Origin: Bradyrhizobium cytisi | GTDB lineage: Bacteria > Pseudomonadota > Alphaproteobacteria > Rhizobiales > Xanthobacteraceae | Direction: 5' to 3' | Length of the DNA stretch: 64,000 bases | NCBI RefSeq assembly: GCF_008123515.1 | Contig: NZ_VSSR01000021.1 | Coordinates: 310,001-374,000, forward strand | Part shown: positions 51,329 through 59,931 of the stretch, piece by piece | Layout: every line of letters begins with the position of its first letter | Numbering within the stretch: the stretch's first letter is position 1 | The notes under the pieces: model-generated | Database searches by the model: none | Told to the model about the DNA's origin: nothing | The model's input: only the letters and a program-made list of their open reading frames with translations | Program-made: the position numbers and the translations under genes

Positions 51329-51970
51329 ATGCTCACCGTTCACCATCTCGGCAAATCGCAGTCCGAACGCATCGTCTGGCTCTGCGAGGAGCTCGAGATC
51401 CGCTATGAGCTGAAGCGCTATGCGCGCGATTCCGTCACCATGCTGGCGCCGCCCGACTACAAGGCGCTGCATCCGATCGGGGCGGCGCCCGTCATCGTCG
51501 ACGGTGATCTCGTGCTCGCCGAATCCGGCGCCATCGTCGACTACATCATGGTCAAATACGGCAAGGGCCGCCTCGTGCTTGGCCCGGACACGCCCGACTT
51601 CGCGCAATTCCTGTACTGGTTTCACTTCGCCAATGGCACGCTGCAAGCCGGCATGGGCCGCCTGATGCTGCTGAACCGGCTCAAGCTCGCAGAGGACAAT
51701 CCGATGCTGGTCGCGACCAAGGCGCGGGTCGATCGCGCATTCGACCTGGTCGATACACGCGTGCGCGATGCGGAATATCTGGCGGGCAGCAGCTTCACCA
51801 CGGCCGACATCATGATGGGTTTCTCGCTCATCACGATGCGCTATTTCCAGCCCTACGATCTCGCGCGCTGCCCGAACCTGGTCAAATATCTCGGCCGCAT
51901 CGGCGCGCGTCCGGCCTACCGGCGCGCGATGGAGAAGGGCGATCCCGGCATGGCGCTGCTGCTGAGCTGA
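51329..51970 (+). CDS. Glutathione S-transferase
   Basis: 213 residues. Thioredoxin-like N-terminal domain (TVHHLGKSQSERIVWLCEELEI; HPIGAAPVIVDGDLVLAESGAIVDYIM with the cis-Pro and Glu-Ser glutathione site) and a helical C-terminal domain (EYLAGSSFTTADIMMGF with the N-capping box). AGGA precedes the ATG at 51329 by about seven bases; an ATG at 51323 is too close to it. Physiological substrate unknown. Confidence 0.93.
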   Translation: MLTVHHLGKSQSERIVWLCEELEIRYELKRYARDSVTMLAPPDYKALHPIGAAPVIVDGDLVLAESGAIVDYIMVKYGKGRLVLGPDTPDFAQFLYWFHFANGTLQAGMGRLMLLNRLKLAEDNPMLVATKARVDRAFDLVDTRVRDAEYLAGSSFTTADIMMGFSLITMRYFQPYDLARCPNLVKYLGRIGARPAYRRAMEKGDPGMALLLS

Positions 51971-51977
51971 GCGGTGA

Positions 51978-52784
51978 TCAGGCGATCCTGTTCGTGGTCG
52001 CCGCCTGTGCTGCGGCCAGCTGCTTCTGCAGGCGATCGATGTTTTGCAGCAGGCGCTGGCTGGTCAGCACCAGGAAGTAGTAGCCGAATTGCGGATCCTG
52101 AAAGTAGATCTCGAGCAGGCGGTCATAGGTGATCGTCAGCACCTGGCCGTCTTCGGTGCATTCGATCGTTCCGGTGCGCCGGTTGTCCGGCGTGAGGAAG
52201 CCGAGCTCACCCATCAGCGCGCCGGGCCCGATCTCGACGTTGATCTCCTTGACCAGGAACTTGCCGGTGACCGTGAGGAGCATCTCCTTGGCCGGATCGC
52301 CCAGCTTGAAGAGCGTGTCGCCGTGGCGATATTTGCGCTCGGTCATGAACGGCTTGAGCCACTCGATCGACATGTCGCCTTCGGCCGCATGGCGCGCCTT
52401 CTTGACCAGCTTGAGCATCTGCCGCAGGCGCAAGGCGTTGATCGGAAGCAGCAGCAGATACAGCAGGAACGTCGAGACATTGGCCGAGAGCGCGCCGAAG
52501 ATGGCGAAGAAGGCGCAGCCGACCATGTTGGCGACGCGAAGCGGCACCATCGTCCGCATCAGCAGGGTGGCGACGAAGAAGCCGGCGCCGACTGCGGCGA
52601 ACATGTTGGCCAGCGTGATGTTGTGGACGAAGATCTCGAGCAGCCGGTTGAAGATTGCGTCGTAGGTGACGTTGTTGGGATCGAGGCCCATCTGGACCAG
52701 GATCTTCGCGATCCTCAGATTGTCCGTGGCCGCGTCGAGAATGCGGTCGAGGATAGAGGAAATGTCTGCACTGCCGGACGGCAT
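51978..52784 (-). CDS. Membrane protein with C-terminal cyclic nucleotide-binding domain
   Basis: 268 residues. Three membrane helices at about 50-115 (TLANMFAAVGAGFFVATLLM; ANMVGCAFFAIFGALSA; VSTFLLYLLLLPINALRL) precede a CNB-type domain at 140-250 (YRHGDTLFKLGDPAKEMLLTVTGKF; IGPGALMGELGFLTPDNRRTGTIECTEDGQVLTITYDRL). A coiled end (SQRLLQNIDRLQKQLAAAQAA) follows. The layout resembles Popeye-like proteins; the phosphate-binding cassette departs from the usual FGE-RAA form, so ligand binding is uncertain. AGGGATAG precedes the ATG at 52784. Confidence 0.8.
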   Translation of the reverse strand: MPSGSADISSILDRILDAATDNLRIAKILVQMGLDPNNVTYDAIFNRLLEIFVHNITLANMFAAVGAGFFVATLLMRTMVPLRVANMVGCAFFAIFGALSANVSTFLLYLLLLPINALRLRQMLKLVKKARHAAEGDMSIEWLKPFMTERKYRHGDTLFKLGDPAKEMLLTVTGKFLVKEINVEIGPGALMGELGFLTPDNRRTGTIECTEDGQVLTITYDRLLEIYFQDPQFGYYFLVLTSQRLLQNIDRLQKQLAAAQAATTNRIA

Positions 52785-53054
52785 GGTACTATCCCTGCGT
52801 AAGGCTTTCTGTCCTGCTTGGTATTCGTATAGCCGAAATCGAATGACGACGGATTGAATGAAGCCTTCGGCCGTCATGCTGCAAGAGGCAAATTTTAGCC
52901 TGAACGGGCATTTCGGCAATTGCCCGTTGGTTGCGCGTATGACCTCGGTGCGGCCCGTGATTCGAGGCCACCGGGGGCGCCGGCTTGGGGTATCGTGAAC
53001 GGACTTTGGACGGACTCGGGCGCCCTGGCGGCGGGGGCGCGGGCTATCTCCGCC

Positions 53055-54149
53055 TCAGGGCTTGGCGGTGGGCTGGATGACCTGCTGCTCGACGAGCGTG
53101 AGGTGCCCGGGCAGCGCGCCGGCGCGGAGCAGCATGGCGACGCTGTTGGCCTCCTCGAGGGTGAAATTACCGGAGATCTGGACCGAGCCGCCGGTGATGG
53201 GCTCGCGGATCACGGGGGCGGAGATCACCTTGTCGTCGAGCACGATGGCGAAGGATCTGCCGACGTCCTCTTCCGTTACGTGGGCGAGGCGCCGCGTGCC
53301 GCGTCCGTTGAAGCGGAACGAGGCGACCGGGTCCTTGGTGCCGGCTGCAAAGCCGGGCGCCGCGTAGTTGATGTCCTCGCCGTCGAGCACACTGTCCTTG
53401 GCGACCAGATAGGGCTGCTTGTCCTTGAAGCCGAGCAGGACTTCCGAGCCTTCGGGCGGCGTGCCGGATTGCGCCTGCTCCGGTGACATCGAGGCATCGA
53501 TCAGGCGGAAGCTGACCTTGACCTTCCGGGCGAAGATCGCGGTGATGCGCTCGGGTTCGGTCGCGCCAGGCAGAAAGATGCGAATGCGGTCGGTCCCGTC
53601 AGGGGCGACACTGGCAAGCTTGACGCCGGAATCCTTGAGGCGCTGCTCGATCATGGCGATGGACTCTTCGACGAGTTCATTCAGCCGTGCAACGGATGCG
53701 GCATCGGTCGGCGCGAGCCTGACCGCTCCGTTGCCGCCGTCAGTCACGGCGAGCGCATGCGAGGGCAGTCCGTCCGCGGCTGCGGCGAGCTTGCGCGCGA
53801 GCTGATCGCGGCCTTTGGCGTCCGCGATCTTGACGTCGACGCCGCCGTCGCGGATCGCAAGATTGGAGAAGGCGATATGGCCGTCGTGCAGGTTCTTGTA
53901 GACGTCGTCGCGCAGATCCGTGAGGACGCTCTCGCGCAGGCCGGAGCTGTCCACCCTGTAGATGATGCGCGACCCGCCCTGCTTTTCCATCTTGTCGCCG
54001 ACGAAGGCCACGATCCTGGCGCGCATCTTGTCGAACTGGTCATCGGCGAGCGCGGCGCGCGGCAGGGCGATGGCAATTGCCATGATCGCGGACATCATCG
54101 CGATTGCGACGATCAGCCGTGTGGCGCGGTCCCGCGGGGGCGTGGTCAT
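53055..54149 (-). CDS. Stand-alone SecD-type periplasmic domain protein
   Basis: 364 residues. A signal segment (ATRLIVAIAMMSAIMAIAIALPRAALAD) is followed by the SecD periplasmic P1 region: RIIYRVDSSGLRESVLTDLRDDVYKNL, then FRFNGRGTRRLAHVTEEDVGRSFAIVLDDKVISAPVIREPITGGSVQISGNFTLEEANSVAMLLRAGALPGHLTLVEQQ, which in true SecD leads into five more membrane helices. Here the protein ends right there. It cannot be a normal translocase subunit, and a periplasmic chaperone-like role is possible. The start at 54149 gives the signal segment. Confidence 0.82.
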   Translation of the reverse strand: MTTPPRDRATRLIVAIAMMSAIMAIAIALPRAALADDQFDKMRARIVAFVGDKMEKQGGSRIIYRVDSSGLRESVLTDLRDDVYKNLHDGHIAFSNLAIRDGGVDVKIADAKGRDQLARKLAAAADGLPSHALAVTDGGNGAVRLAPTDAASVARLNELVEESIAMIEQRLKDSGVKLASVAPDGTDRIRIFLPGATEPERITAIFARKVKVSFRLIDASMSPEQAQSGTPPEGSEVLLGFKDKQPYLVAKDSVLDGEDINYAAPGFAAGTKDPVASFRFNGRGTRRLAHVTEEDVGRSFAIVLDDKVISAPVIREPITGGSVQISGNFTLEEANSVAMLLRAGALPGHLTLVEQQVIQPTAKP

Positions 54150-54396
54150 GATCACCTCAAGTCTTGCGGCAGGACGCTGGCAGGCGAATCCGACCCATGT
54201 TCTTGGTCCCCGGATCGGGCACGGAGGTTCAAACGCCGCGCACCCCAGTGCTACGACAGTAGCCGTTAGGTCATGGACGAACGCCAAATCATCCATCATG
54301 CTGTCGGCGCTCGGCCGGCCAATCGGTCGAGGCCTTGCCAAACCAAATGTCAAAAGACAGGGGCGAGGAGATGCATCTGAGGGAGGACGGAATTCC

Positions 54397-56304
54397 ATGG
54401 CGGGCATCCACGCGCTCGATCGGCTCATCGGCAACGACTATCCGGAGCTTTTGACGGACGAGGAGGTCCGGGCCTTCGAGCAGGTCCCTTACGCGGACCG
54501 TGTCGCGGCCGAGAGCACCTATGATGCGATCAAGCTCGGGGCTGCGCGCAACCCCGACGGGGCGGCGATCCAGTTTCTGCAAAATGCCGATCCGGCCGAT
54601 ACGCCGCTCGTGGTCACCTTCCGCGATTTCATCGCGCGCGCGACGCAAGCCGCCAACATGTTTCACGCGCTCGGCGCGGAAAAGGGCGACGTCATCAGTT
54701 TCATGTTGCCGCTGCTGCCCGATGCCTTCGTGACGCTGTTCGGTGCGGAGGCTGCCGGCATCGCCAATCCCGTCAACCCGCTGCTCGAGCCGCACCAGAT
54801 CGCGGAGATTCTGGAAGCGGCCAACACGAAAATCCTGGTGGCACTCGGGCCGATGCCGGGCACCGACATCTGGCAGAAGGTCGAGCAGATCCGCCCGCAG
54901 CTCAAGCACCTCAAGGCGATCGTGCAGGTGGCCGGCGGCGGCGATCCCACCAACGGAATTTTTGCGTTCAACGACCTGATCAAGCAGCAGCCGTCCGACC
55001 GGCTTGTCAGCGGGCGCAAGATCGCGGGCCGCGACATCGCGGCGTATTTCCACACCGGCGGCACCACCGGCACGCCGAAGCTGGTGCGGCACACCCATGC
55101 CAATCAGGTCTATCAAGCCTGGGCGCTCAATCTGCTGCTGAAGCCGAAGCCGGGCTCCAACCTTCTGTTCGGCATGCCGCTGTTCCATGTCGGCGGATCG
55201 TTGACGCAAGTCTTGTTGACGCTGTCGAGCGGCGGCTCGCTGGTCGTGCTGTCGCCGAGCGGCTGGCGCAATCCGAACGCGGTGAAGAACATCTGGGGCC
55301 TGGTTGAGCGCTTCAAGCCGGAGGCGCTGTCGAGCGTGCCGACGGTGCTCGCCGCTACGCTCGCGGTGCCGCCCGGCAATGCCGACATCTCCAGCCTGAA
55401 ATATGCAGCCGGCGGCGGCTCGGCGATCCCGGTTGCGGTCGGCTCGGCAATCCAGGAAAAGCTCAAGCTGCCGGTGGTCGAGGTCTACGGCATGACCGAG
55501 ACCTCGAGCGTGCACACGCTCGCCTATCCGTCACGGCCGATCCGGCTCGGCTCGGTCGGCCTGCCCATGCCTTATTCGCGGGTGCGCATCGTGCAGCTCG
55601 ACGCCGATGGCCGCCTGATCCGCGACTGCAAGCCGGACGAGATCGGCGTCGTCATCATGGCCGGGCCCGGCGTGTTCGGCGGCTATCTCAACGACGCCCA
55701 CAACAAGGGGGCCTTTGTCGATGAGGTCTGGGTCAATTCCGGCGATCTCGGCCGGCTCGATGCCGATGGCTATCTCTGGATCACCGGCCGCGCCAAGGAC
55801 CTCGTGATCCGCGGCGGTCACAACATCGATCCGGCGCCGATCGAGGAGATCATGTTCCGACATCCCGCCGTCGGCTTTGCCGCGGTGGTCGGCCAGCCCG
55901 ACGCTTATGCCGGCGAACTGCCTGTGGGCTATGTGCAGTTGAAGCCCGGCGCGTCCGTCGAGCCCGGCGAGCTCGAGTCGTGGGTGCGTGAGCGCACGCC
56001 GGAGCGCGCCGCCGTTCCGGTGCAGGTCATCCCGATCGACCCGATGCCGGTGACCGGCGTCGGCAAGGTGTTCAAGCCGCAACTGCGCTGGGATGCGGCG
56101 CAGCGCGTGTTCACCAAGGTGCTGGCGCCGCTGATCGCGCGCGGCATCGACTGCAAGGTGAAGGTCGGCGCCCATGGCAGCCACGGCTCGATCGCAACCG
56201 TCACGCTTGCGGGGCTTCCGGCGGACCAGCGCGAAATCGTTGCCGGCGAGGTGCACACGCTGCTTGCACCGTTCGTGATGCGGCACGAGGTGGTGTTCGG
56301 CTAA
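54397..56304 (+). CDS. Acyl-CoA synthetase (AMP-forming)
   Basis: 635 residues, GGGAGGACGG before the ATG. ANL superfamily: activates a carboxylic acid with ATP, then CoA. The phosphate loop is YFHTGGTTGTPKLVRHTHANQ; VEVYGMTETSS, VNSGDLGRLDADGYLWITGRAKDLVIRGGHNIDPAPIEE and PMPVTGVGKVFKPQLR (catalytic-lysine region) follow. About 80 extra C-terminal residues form a ferredoxin-like-sized tail ending VHTLLAPFVMRHEVVFG. The end of that tail is repeated as a fragment at 59811-59855. Confidence 0.92.
   Translation: MAGIHALDRLIGNDYPELLTDEEVRAFEQVPYADRVAAESTYDAIKLGAARNPDGAAIQFLQNADPADTPLVVTFRDFIARATQAANMFHALGAEKGDVISFMLPLLPDAFVTLFGAEAAGIANPVNPLLEPHQIAEILEAANTKILVALGPMPGTDIWQKVEQIRPQLKHLKAIVQVAGGGDPTNGIFAFNDLIKQQPSDRLVSGRKIAGRDIAAYFHTGGTTGTPKLVRHTHANQVYQAWALNLLLKPKPGSNLLFGMPLFHVGGSLTQVLLTLSSGGSLVVLSPSGWRNPNAVKNIWGLVERFKPEALSSVPTVLAATLAVPPGNADISSLKYAAGGGSAIPVAVGSAIQEKLKLPVVEVYGMTETSSVHTLAYPSRPIRLGSVGLPMPYSRVRIVQLDADGRLIRDCKPDEIGVVIMAGPGVFGGYLNDAHNKGAFVDEVWVNSGDLGRLDADGYLWITGRAKDLVIRGGHNIDPAPIEEIMFRHPAVGFAAVVGQPDAYAGELPVGYVQLKPGASVEPGELESWVRERTPERAAVPVQVIPIDPMPVTGVGKVFKPQLRWDAAQRVFTKVLAPLIARGIDCKVKVGAHGSHGSIATVTLAGLPADQREIVAGEVHTLLAPFVMRHEVVFG
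56251..56295 (+). repeat. 3' end of the acyl-CoA synthetase gene, copy 1 of a direct repeat
   Basis: 45 bases that recur at 59811-59855 with four differences, three of them synonymous. The pair brackets the block holding the orphan binding protein and histidine kinase. Confidence 0.75.
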
Positions 56305-56358
56305 GTGCGGCCGTGCATGGCACGGCCCCAACACTTCCGATTGGACAATGCCTCGCCA

Positions 56359-57735
56359 CTAGCCGCGGATCGCCGCGTTGGCCCTTTCGGCCGCGCCCGT
56401 CATCGCATCCTTCGCCGGTTTTGCCCCGTTGACCACTTCATTCACGCCGATCATGAAGGCGTCCAGGATCGGTCGCGATTGCGCATGGAAAAGGATCGCC
56501 TTGGCACGGTCGACATCGGCATTCTGCAGATTGGTCAACGCCGCCTCGGCGGCTTGCGAGCCGAACGCCTTCTTGAAGCCATCGCTCGACCAGGCCGACA
56601 CGCGCGTCGTCGCCAGTCCCGCTGCAGCAGTCCGCAGCGAGGTCGCCTTGCTCGTCGCCCAGAGCAGGAACAGGAAAGCCGCGCGCTTGTTTCGGGATTT
56701 GGAATTGATGCACGCCTGCCAGTGCGACATGAAGGGAACGGGTTCGCGACCGGCGAGATGCGGAAAGCTTGCAAAGCCGGCCTGCTTAGCGACACGGCTT
56801 TTCGCAGGATTGGAGATGTCGGTCGCGAAGTTGCTGCTGTCGATGGCCATGGCCGTCCGTCCCTGGAGGAAGTCATCCAGCACGTTGTACCACTCATAGC
56901 TGCCAACGCCGGCGGGCCCGGCCTGACTGAGCAGCTGACCGTACATCTCGACGGCCGCGATCGCCTCCGGGCTCGCGAAGGCGACCCTGTTGTGCTCGAC
57001 CATGGCCCCACCGTAGGAGAACACGAAGCCCATGGCCGGCGGGGAGGAATTGCCGCCGGCCTGGGCCCGCATGGCGATCCCCGAGATCCCGTTGGCCTTG
57101 ACCGCCTTGGCGGTGGCAAGCAGCTCTTCGAAAGTCTGGGGAACAGGCAGATCCTTCGCTGCCATCGCATCTCGGTTGATGAACAGGGTCATCGCCTCTG
57201 AGGTAATCGGAACGGCGTACCGTTCGCCGTCCGACCACAGCGGGAAGGCTCGGGCCGTCTTGAGCAGGTCGCTCTCGTCATACCAGGCGGGATCGGTCAG
57301 CGACTTCAGGGAATAATAGCCGTTCAGCGGCTCCAGCCATCCATTCGAGATGCCCTGGCCATAGGTCGTGAACATGAAGACGTCAGGCGTGCTGCTGCCG
57401 CGGGCGAGCCTGATCGGCAGCGCGCCGAGATACGTGGTTTCCAGTTGGAAATCGATGGTGACATTGATGCCGGTGAGTATGGTGAACTCCGGCAACAGCG
57501 GCGTGATCGCATTCGACCACGGATGGATCGCGCCCGAAAGCGCGATCGTCTGTCCCGCAAATTGCTTCCAGTCGATCGCGGCGCCGGCATCGGCCGGGGG
57601 GGCATCCTCCGCCAGGCCCCGCCCTGGCAACAGCCCGACTGCCGGTAAGACGGCTCCCGCCGCGCCCAATCCCTTGACGAAGCTCCGACGGCTGGTTGGC
57701 ACCCCACCGCTCCCTGAGTTTCCGGCTGGCACCAT
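56359..57735 (-). CDS. Extracellular solute-binding protein (family 1), orphan
   Basis: 458 residues. Tat signal SRRSFVKGLGAAGAVLPAVGLLPG. The mature part has family 1 (sugar-type) features: GQTIALSGAIHPWSNAITPLLPEFTILTGINVTIDF, the PDVFMFTTYGQG motif and AVPITSEAMTLFINRDAM. No permease or ATPase genes are close, so it either serves a distant transporter or acts as a sensor partner. TTAGGAG precedes the ATG. It is divergent from the histidine kinase across 195 bases. Confidence 0.9.
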   Translation of the reverse strand: MVPAGNSGSGGVPTSRRSFVKGLGAAGAVLPAVGLLPGRGLAEDAPPADAGAAIDWKQFAGQTIALSGAIHPWSNAITPLLPEFTILTGINVTIDFQLETTYLGALPIRLARGSSTPDVFMFTTYGQGISNGWLEPLNGYYSLKSLTDPAWYDESDLLKTARAFPLWSDGERYAVPITSEAMTLFINRDAMAAKDLPVPQTFEELLATAKAVKANGISGIAMRAQAGGNSSPPAMGFVFSYGGAMVEHNRVAFASPEAIAAVEMYGQLLSQAGPAGVGSYEWYNVLDDFLQGRTAMAIDSSNFATDISNPAKSRVAKQAGFASFPHLAGREPVPFMSHWQACINSKSRNKRAAFLFLLWATSKATSLRTAAAGLATTRVSAWSSDGFKKAFGSQAAEAALTNLQNADVDRAKAILFHAQSRPILDAFMIGVNEVVNGAKPAKDAMTGAAERANAAIRG

Positions 57736-57930
57736 GTTGGCGCTCCTAATTGCGGGCAGTCAATTACAACAAGGGAGACGTCACCCGTGACATTGTGCTC
57801 CGCCAACTGGCGGATTTCGGCGCCAGTGGAGCATGCGTCGCGAATGGCTGGTTCCCCTCACCTGCGCGGACCGCCCATGCTATCGTTCCAGCAACGCTCC
57901 GGTCCGACGCGCGTCGAAGATCCACGGCCA

Positions 57931-59784
57931 ATGTCAGTCCTTGCTCCGGGCTATTATCTGCGGTGGTTTGCTCGTCCGCTGATCCTTGCGGTCGCAGTGC
58001 TTTTGACCCTGTTTGTCGCGACCGGCTTCCTTGGCCTGCAATATTGGCAGGAGCGGCAAGCAGCTCATCACTTCACCGAGCATAGCCGCCAGGTACTCGA
58101 AACGCTCGATCGGCTGCGGGCGATCGTCGCGGAGCTCGAGACCGAAAGGCGCGGGTATCTCATGACCCTCGACCCCGCCTATCTCAAGGCCTACGGCGTC
58201 TCTGACGAAAGTGTACGACGGGAAGCTCAGGCGCTGCAGACGCTGGTCGCGGACGATCCGTTGCAGGGCCTTCGGGCCGGACATCTGGCACTGACAGTTG
58301 CAGCCACGCTGCGCGAGATCGACGAGCTGCTGAAGACGGCCGGCACGTCCGGGCAGGCCGCGTTGGCAATGATCCGCAGCATGGACGAGATCCGCTCGCA
58401 AATCGACCAGATGGTGGATCACGAGCGCTTTCGGCTCGCCAACCGGGAGGCGCGTGCCGAAGCATTCGAGCGACGCTGGACCTGGCTGATCGCCGGCGCC
58501 GTTGTCCTCGTCGTCGCGCTGGCCGGAGCGGCGCTGGCGCTCGCGCGGCTCGAAGCGAAGCGGCGGAGAAAGGCGACCGAGGAGAACATCCAGCTCCAGA
58601 GTGATCTTGCAGCACGAGATATCAAGATCAGGCGCCTGTTCGATGCCAACATCATCGGCATCATCATCTGGGAAGTCCAGGGGCGCATTCTCGAGGCAAA
58701 TGATGCGTTCCTGCGCATCGTGGGATACGACCGGGAGGATCTCGCCTCAGGACGCTTGCATCGGACCGATCTCACACCGCCGGAATGGCGCGACCGCGAC
58801 TTGCAGACCGTGGCGGAATTGAAGCGGGTCGGGACGGCCCACCCATTCGAGAAGGAGTATGTGCGGAAGGACGGAAGCCGTGTGCCGGTGCTGATCGGCG
58901 GGACCATGTTTGGAGAAGGTACGGATAATGGCGTCGGCTTTGTCCTCGATCTGACGGCTCTCAAGCGGGCTGAAGCCGAAGGCCGCGAACACGAGCGGCG
59001 CTACCGTGAAGCCTTGATGGAGCTCGCGCACGCCAATCGCGTCACTACGATGGGGCAACTCACCGCTTCGATTGCCCATGAAGTCAACCAGCCGATCGCC
59101 GCGATCGTGGCGAACGCCGAGGCCGGGTTGAACTGGTTGGAGGCTCAACCGCCAAATCTGGAGCGGGTGCGACAGACGCTCGACTGGATCACCAATGACG
59201 GCATGCGAGCCGGCGACATCATCGGTCGGATCCGGGCGCTCATCAGGAATGCTCCCCCGCAAAAGGAGAATCTGGAGATCAACCAGGCGGTGCTTGAGGT
59301 CATCGCGCTGACACGCAGTGAAGCGTTCAAGAACGGCGTCTCGGTGCGAACGCAATTTGACGAGGGCTTGCCACCCATTCAGGCAGATCGGGTTCAACTT
59401 CAGCAAGTGGTGCTCAACCTGATCGTCAACGCGATCGAGGCGATGGCCGCGGTCGGCGAGGGAGGACGCGAGTTGCTGATCAGCACCGGCAGAGATGGAT
59501 CGGACGGCGTGCACGTCACCTTGCGGGATTCCGGTCCGGGGCTGGATCCGCAGAACATGGAGCGCCTGTTCGACGCCTTCTACACCACCAAGCCCACAGG
59601 TATGGGGATGGGCCTGGCCATCTGCCGCTCGATCATCGAGGCGCATGGCGGGCGGATGTGGGCCGGCCCAAACGAACCTCGGGGCGCCGTCTTCCAGTTC
59701 ACCCTGCCTCTCGCGTCAGACCAGACCGCATCTCGCGCGATGAGCGCGGGTGAGCCGATGGGCCTACGCTCGGTGGTCCGATGA
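57931..59784 (+). CDS. Sensor histidine kinase (CHASE3-PAS-HisKA-HATPase)
   Basis: 617 residues from the ATG at 57931; earlier in-frame starts (57844, 57880) are possible. First membrane helix LILAVAVLLTLFVATGFLGLQYW, a CHASE3-like helical sensor (ELETERRGYLMTLDPAYLKAYG), a second helix (WLIAGAVVLVVALAGAALAL), a PAS domain (RRLFDANIIGIIIWEVQGRILEANDAFLRIVGYDREDL), the phospho-His in TASIAHEVNQPIAAIVANAEAGLNWL and the ATP lid GLDPQNMERLFDAFYTTKPTGMGMGLAICRSI. No response regulator is adjacent. The partner may be encoded elsewhere; the divergent binding protein may feed it signal. Confidence 0.9.
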   Translation: MSVLAPGYYLRWFARPLILAVAVLLTLFVATGFLGLQYWQERQAAHHFTEHSRQVLETLDRLRAIVAELETERRGYLMTLDPAYLKAYGVSDESVRREAQALQTLVADDPLQGLRAGHLALTVAATLREIDELLKTAGTSGQAALAMIRSMDEIRSQIDQMVDHERFRLANREARAEAFERRWTWLIAGAVVLVVALAGAALALARLEAKRRRKATEENIQLQSDLAARDIKIRRLFDANIIGIIIWEVQGRILEANDAFLRIVGYDREDLASGRLHRTDLTPPEWRDRDLQTVAELKRVGTAHPFEKEYVRKDGSRVPVLIGGTMFGEGTDNGVGFVLDLTALKRAEAEGREHERRYREALMELAHANRVTTMGQLTASIAHEVNQPIAAIVANAEAGLNWLEAQPPNLERVRQTLDWITNDGMRAGDIIGRIRALIRNAPPQKENLEINQAVLEVIALTRSEAFKNGVSVRTQFDEGLPPIQADRVQLQQVVLNLIVNAIEAMAAVGEGGRELLISTGRDGSDGVHVTLRDSGPGLDPQNMERLFDAFYTTKPTGMGMGLAICRSIIEAHGGRMWAGPNEPRGAVFQFTLPLASDQTASRAMSAGEPMGLRSVVR

Positions 59785-59864
59785 TGGGCTCCGCGGTGCG
59801 CGTGTTCAAGGTGCACACGCTGCTCGCGCCGTTAGTGATGCGGCACGAGGTCGTGCAGGCGTAG
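59784..59864 (+). pseudogene. Remnant of an acyl-CoA synthetase 3' end
   Basis: 27 codons reading MGSAVRVFKVHTLLAPLV then MRHEVVQA and a stop. The part VHTLLAPLVMRHEVV equals the C-terminus of the acyl-CoA synthetase (VHTLLAPFVMRHEVV) with 41 of 45 bases identical at 59811-59855. The preceding RVFK recalls the RVFTKV segment 45 residues earlier in that enzyme, suggesting an internally deleted copy. The ATG overlaps the kinase stop codon region; it is not likely to make a useful protein. Confidence 0.7.
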
Positions 59865-59931
59865 GAGCGCGCAAGGCTTGCATGCCTCGCCACGAGCGCG
59901 CATCATCCCCAAAAAACACTGGGGGAAACCG

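Noticed and set aside
56359..59784. An insertion sequence as the cause of the duplicated acyl-CoA synthetase end
   Set aside because: No transposase gene or terminal inverted repeats are present, and a 45-base diverged copy is too long and too different to be a target-site duplication.
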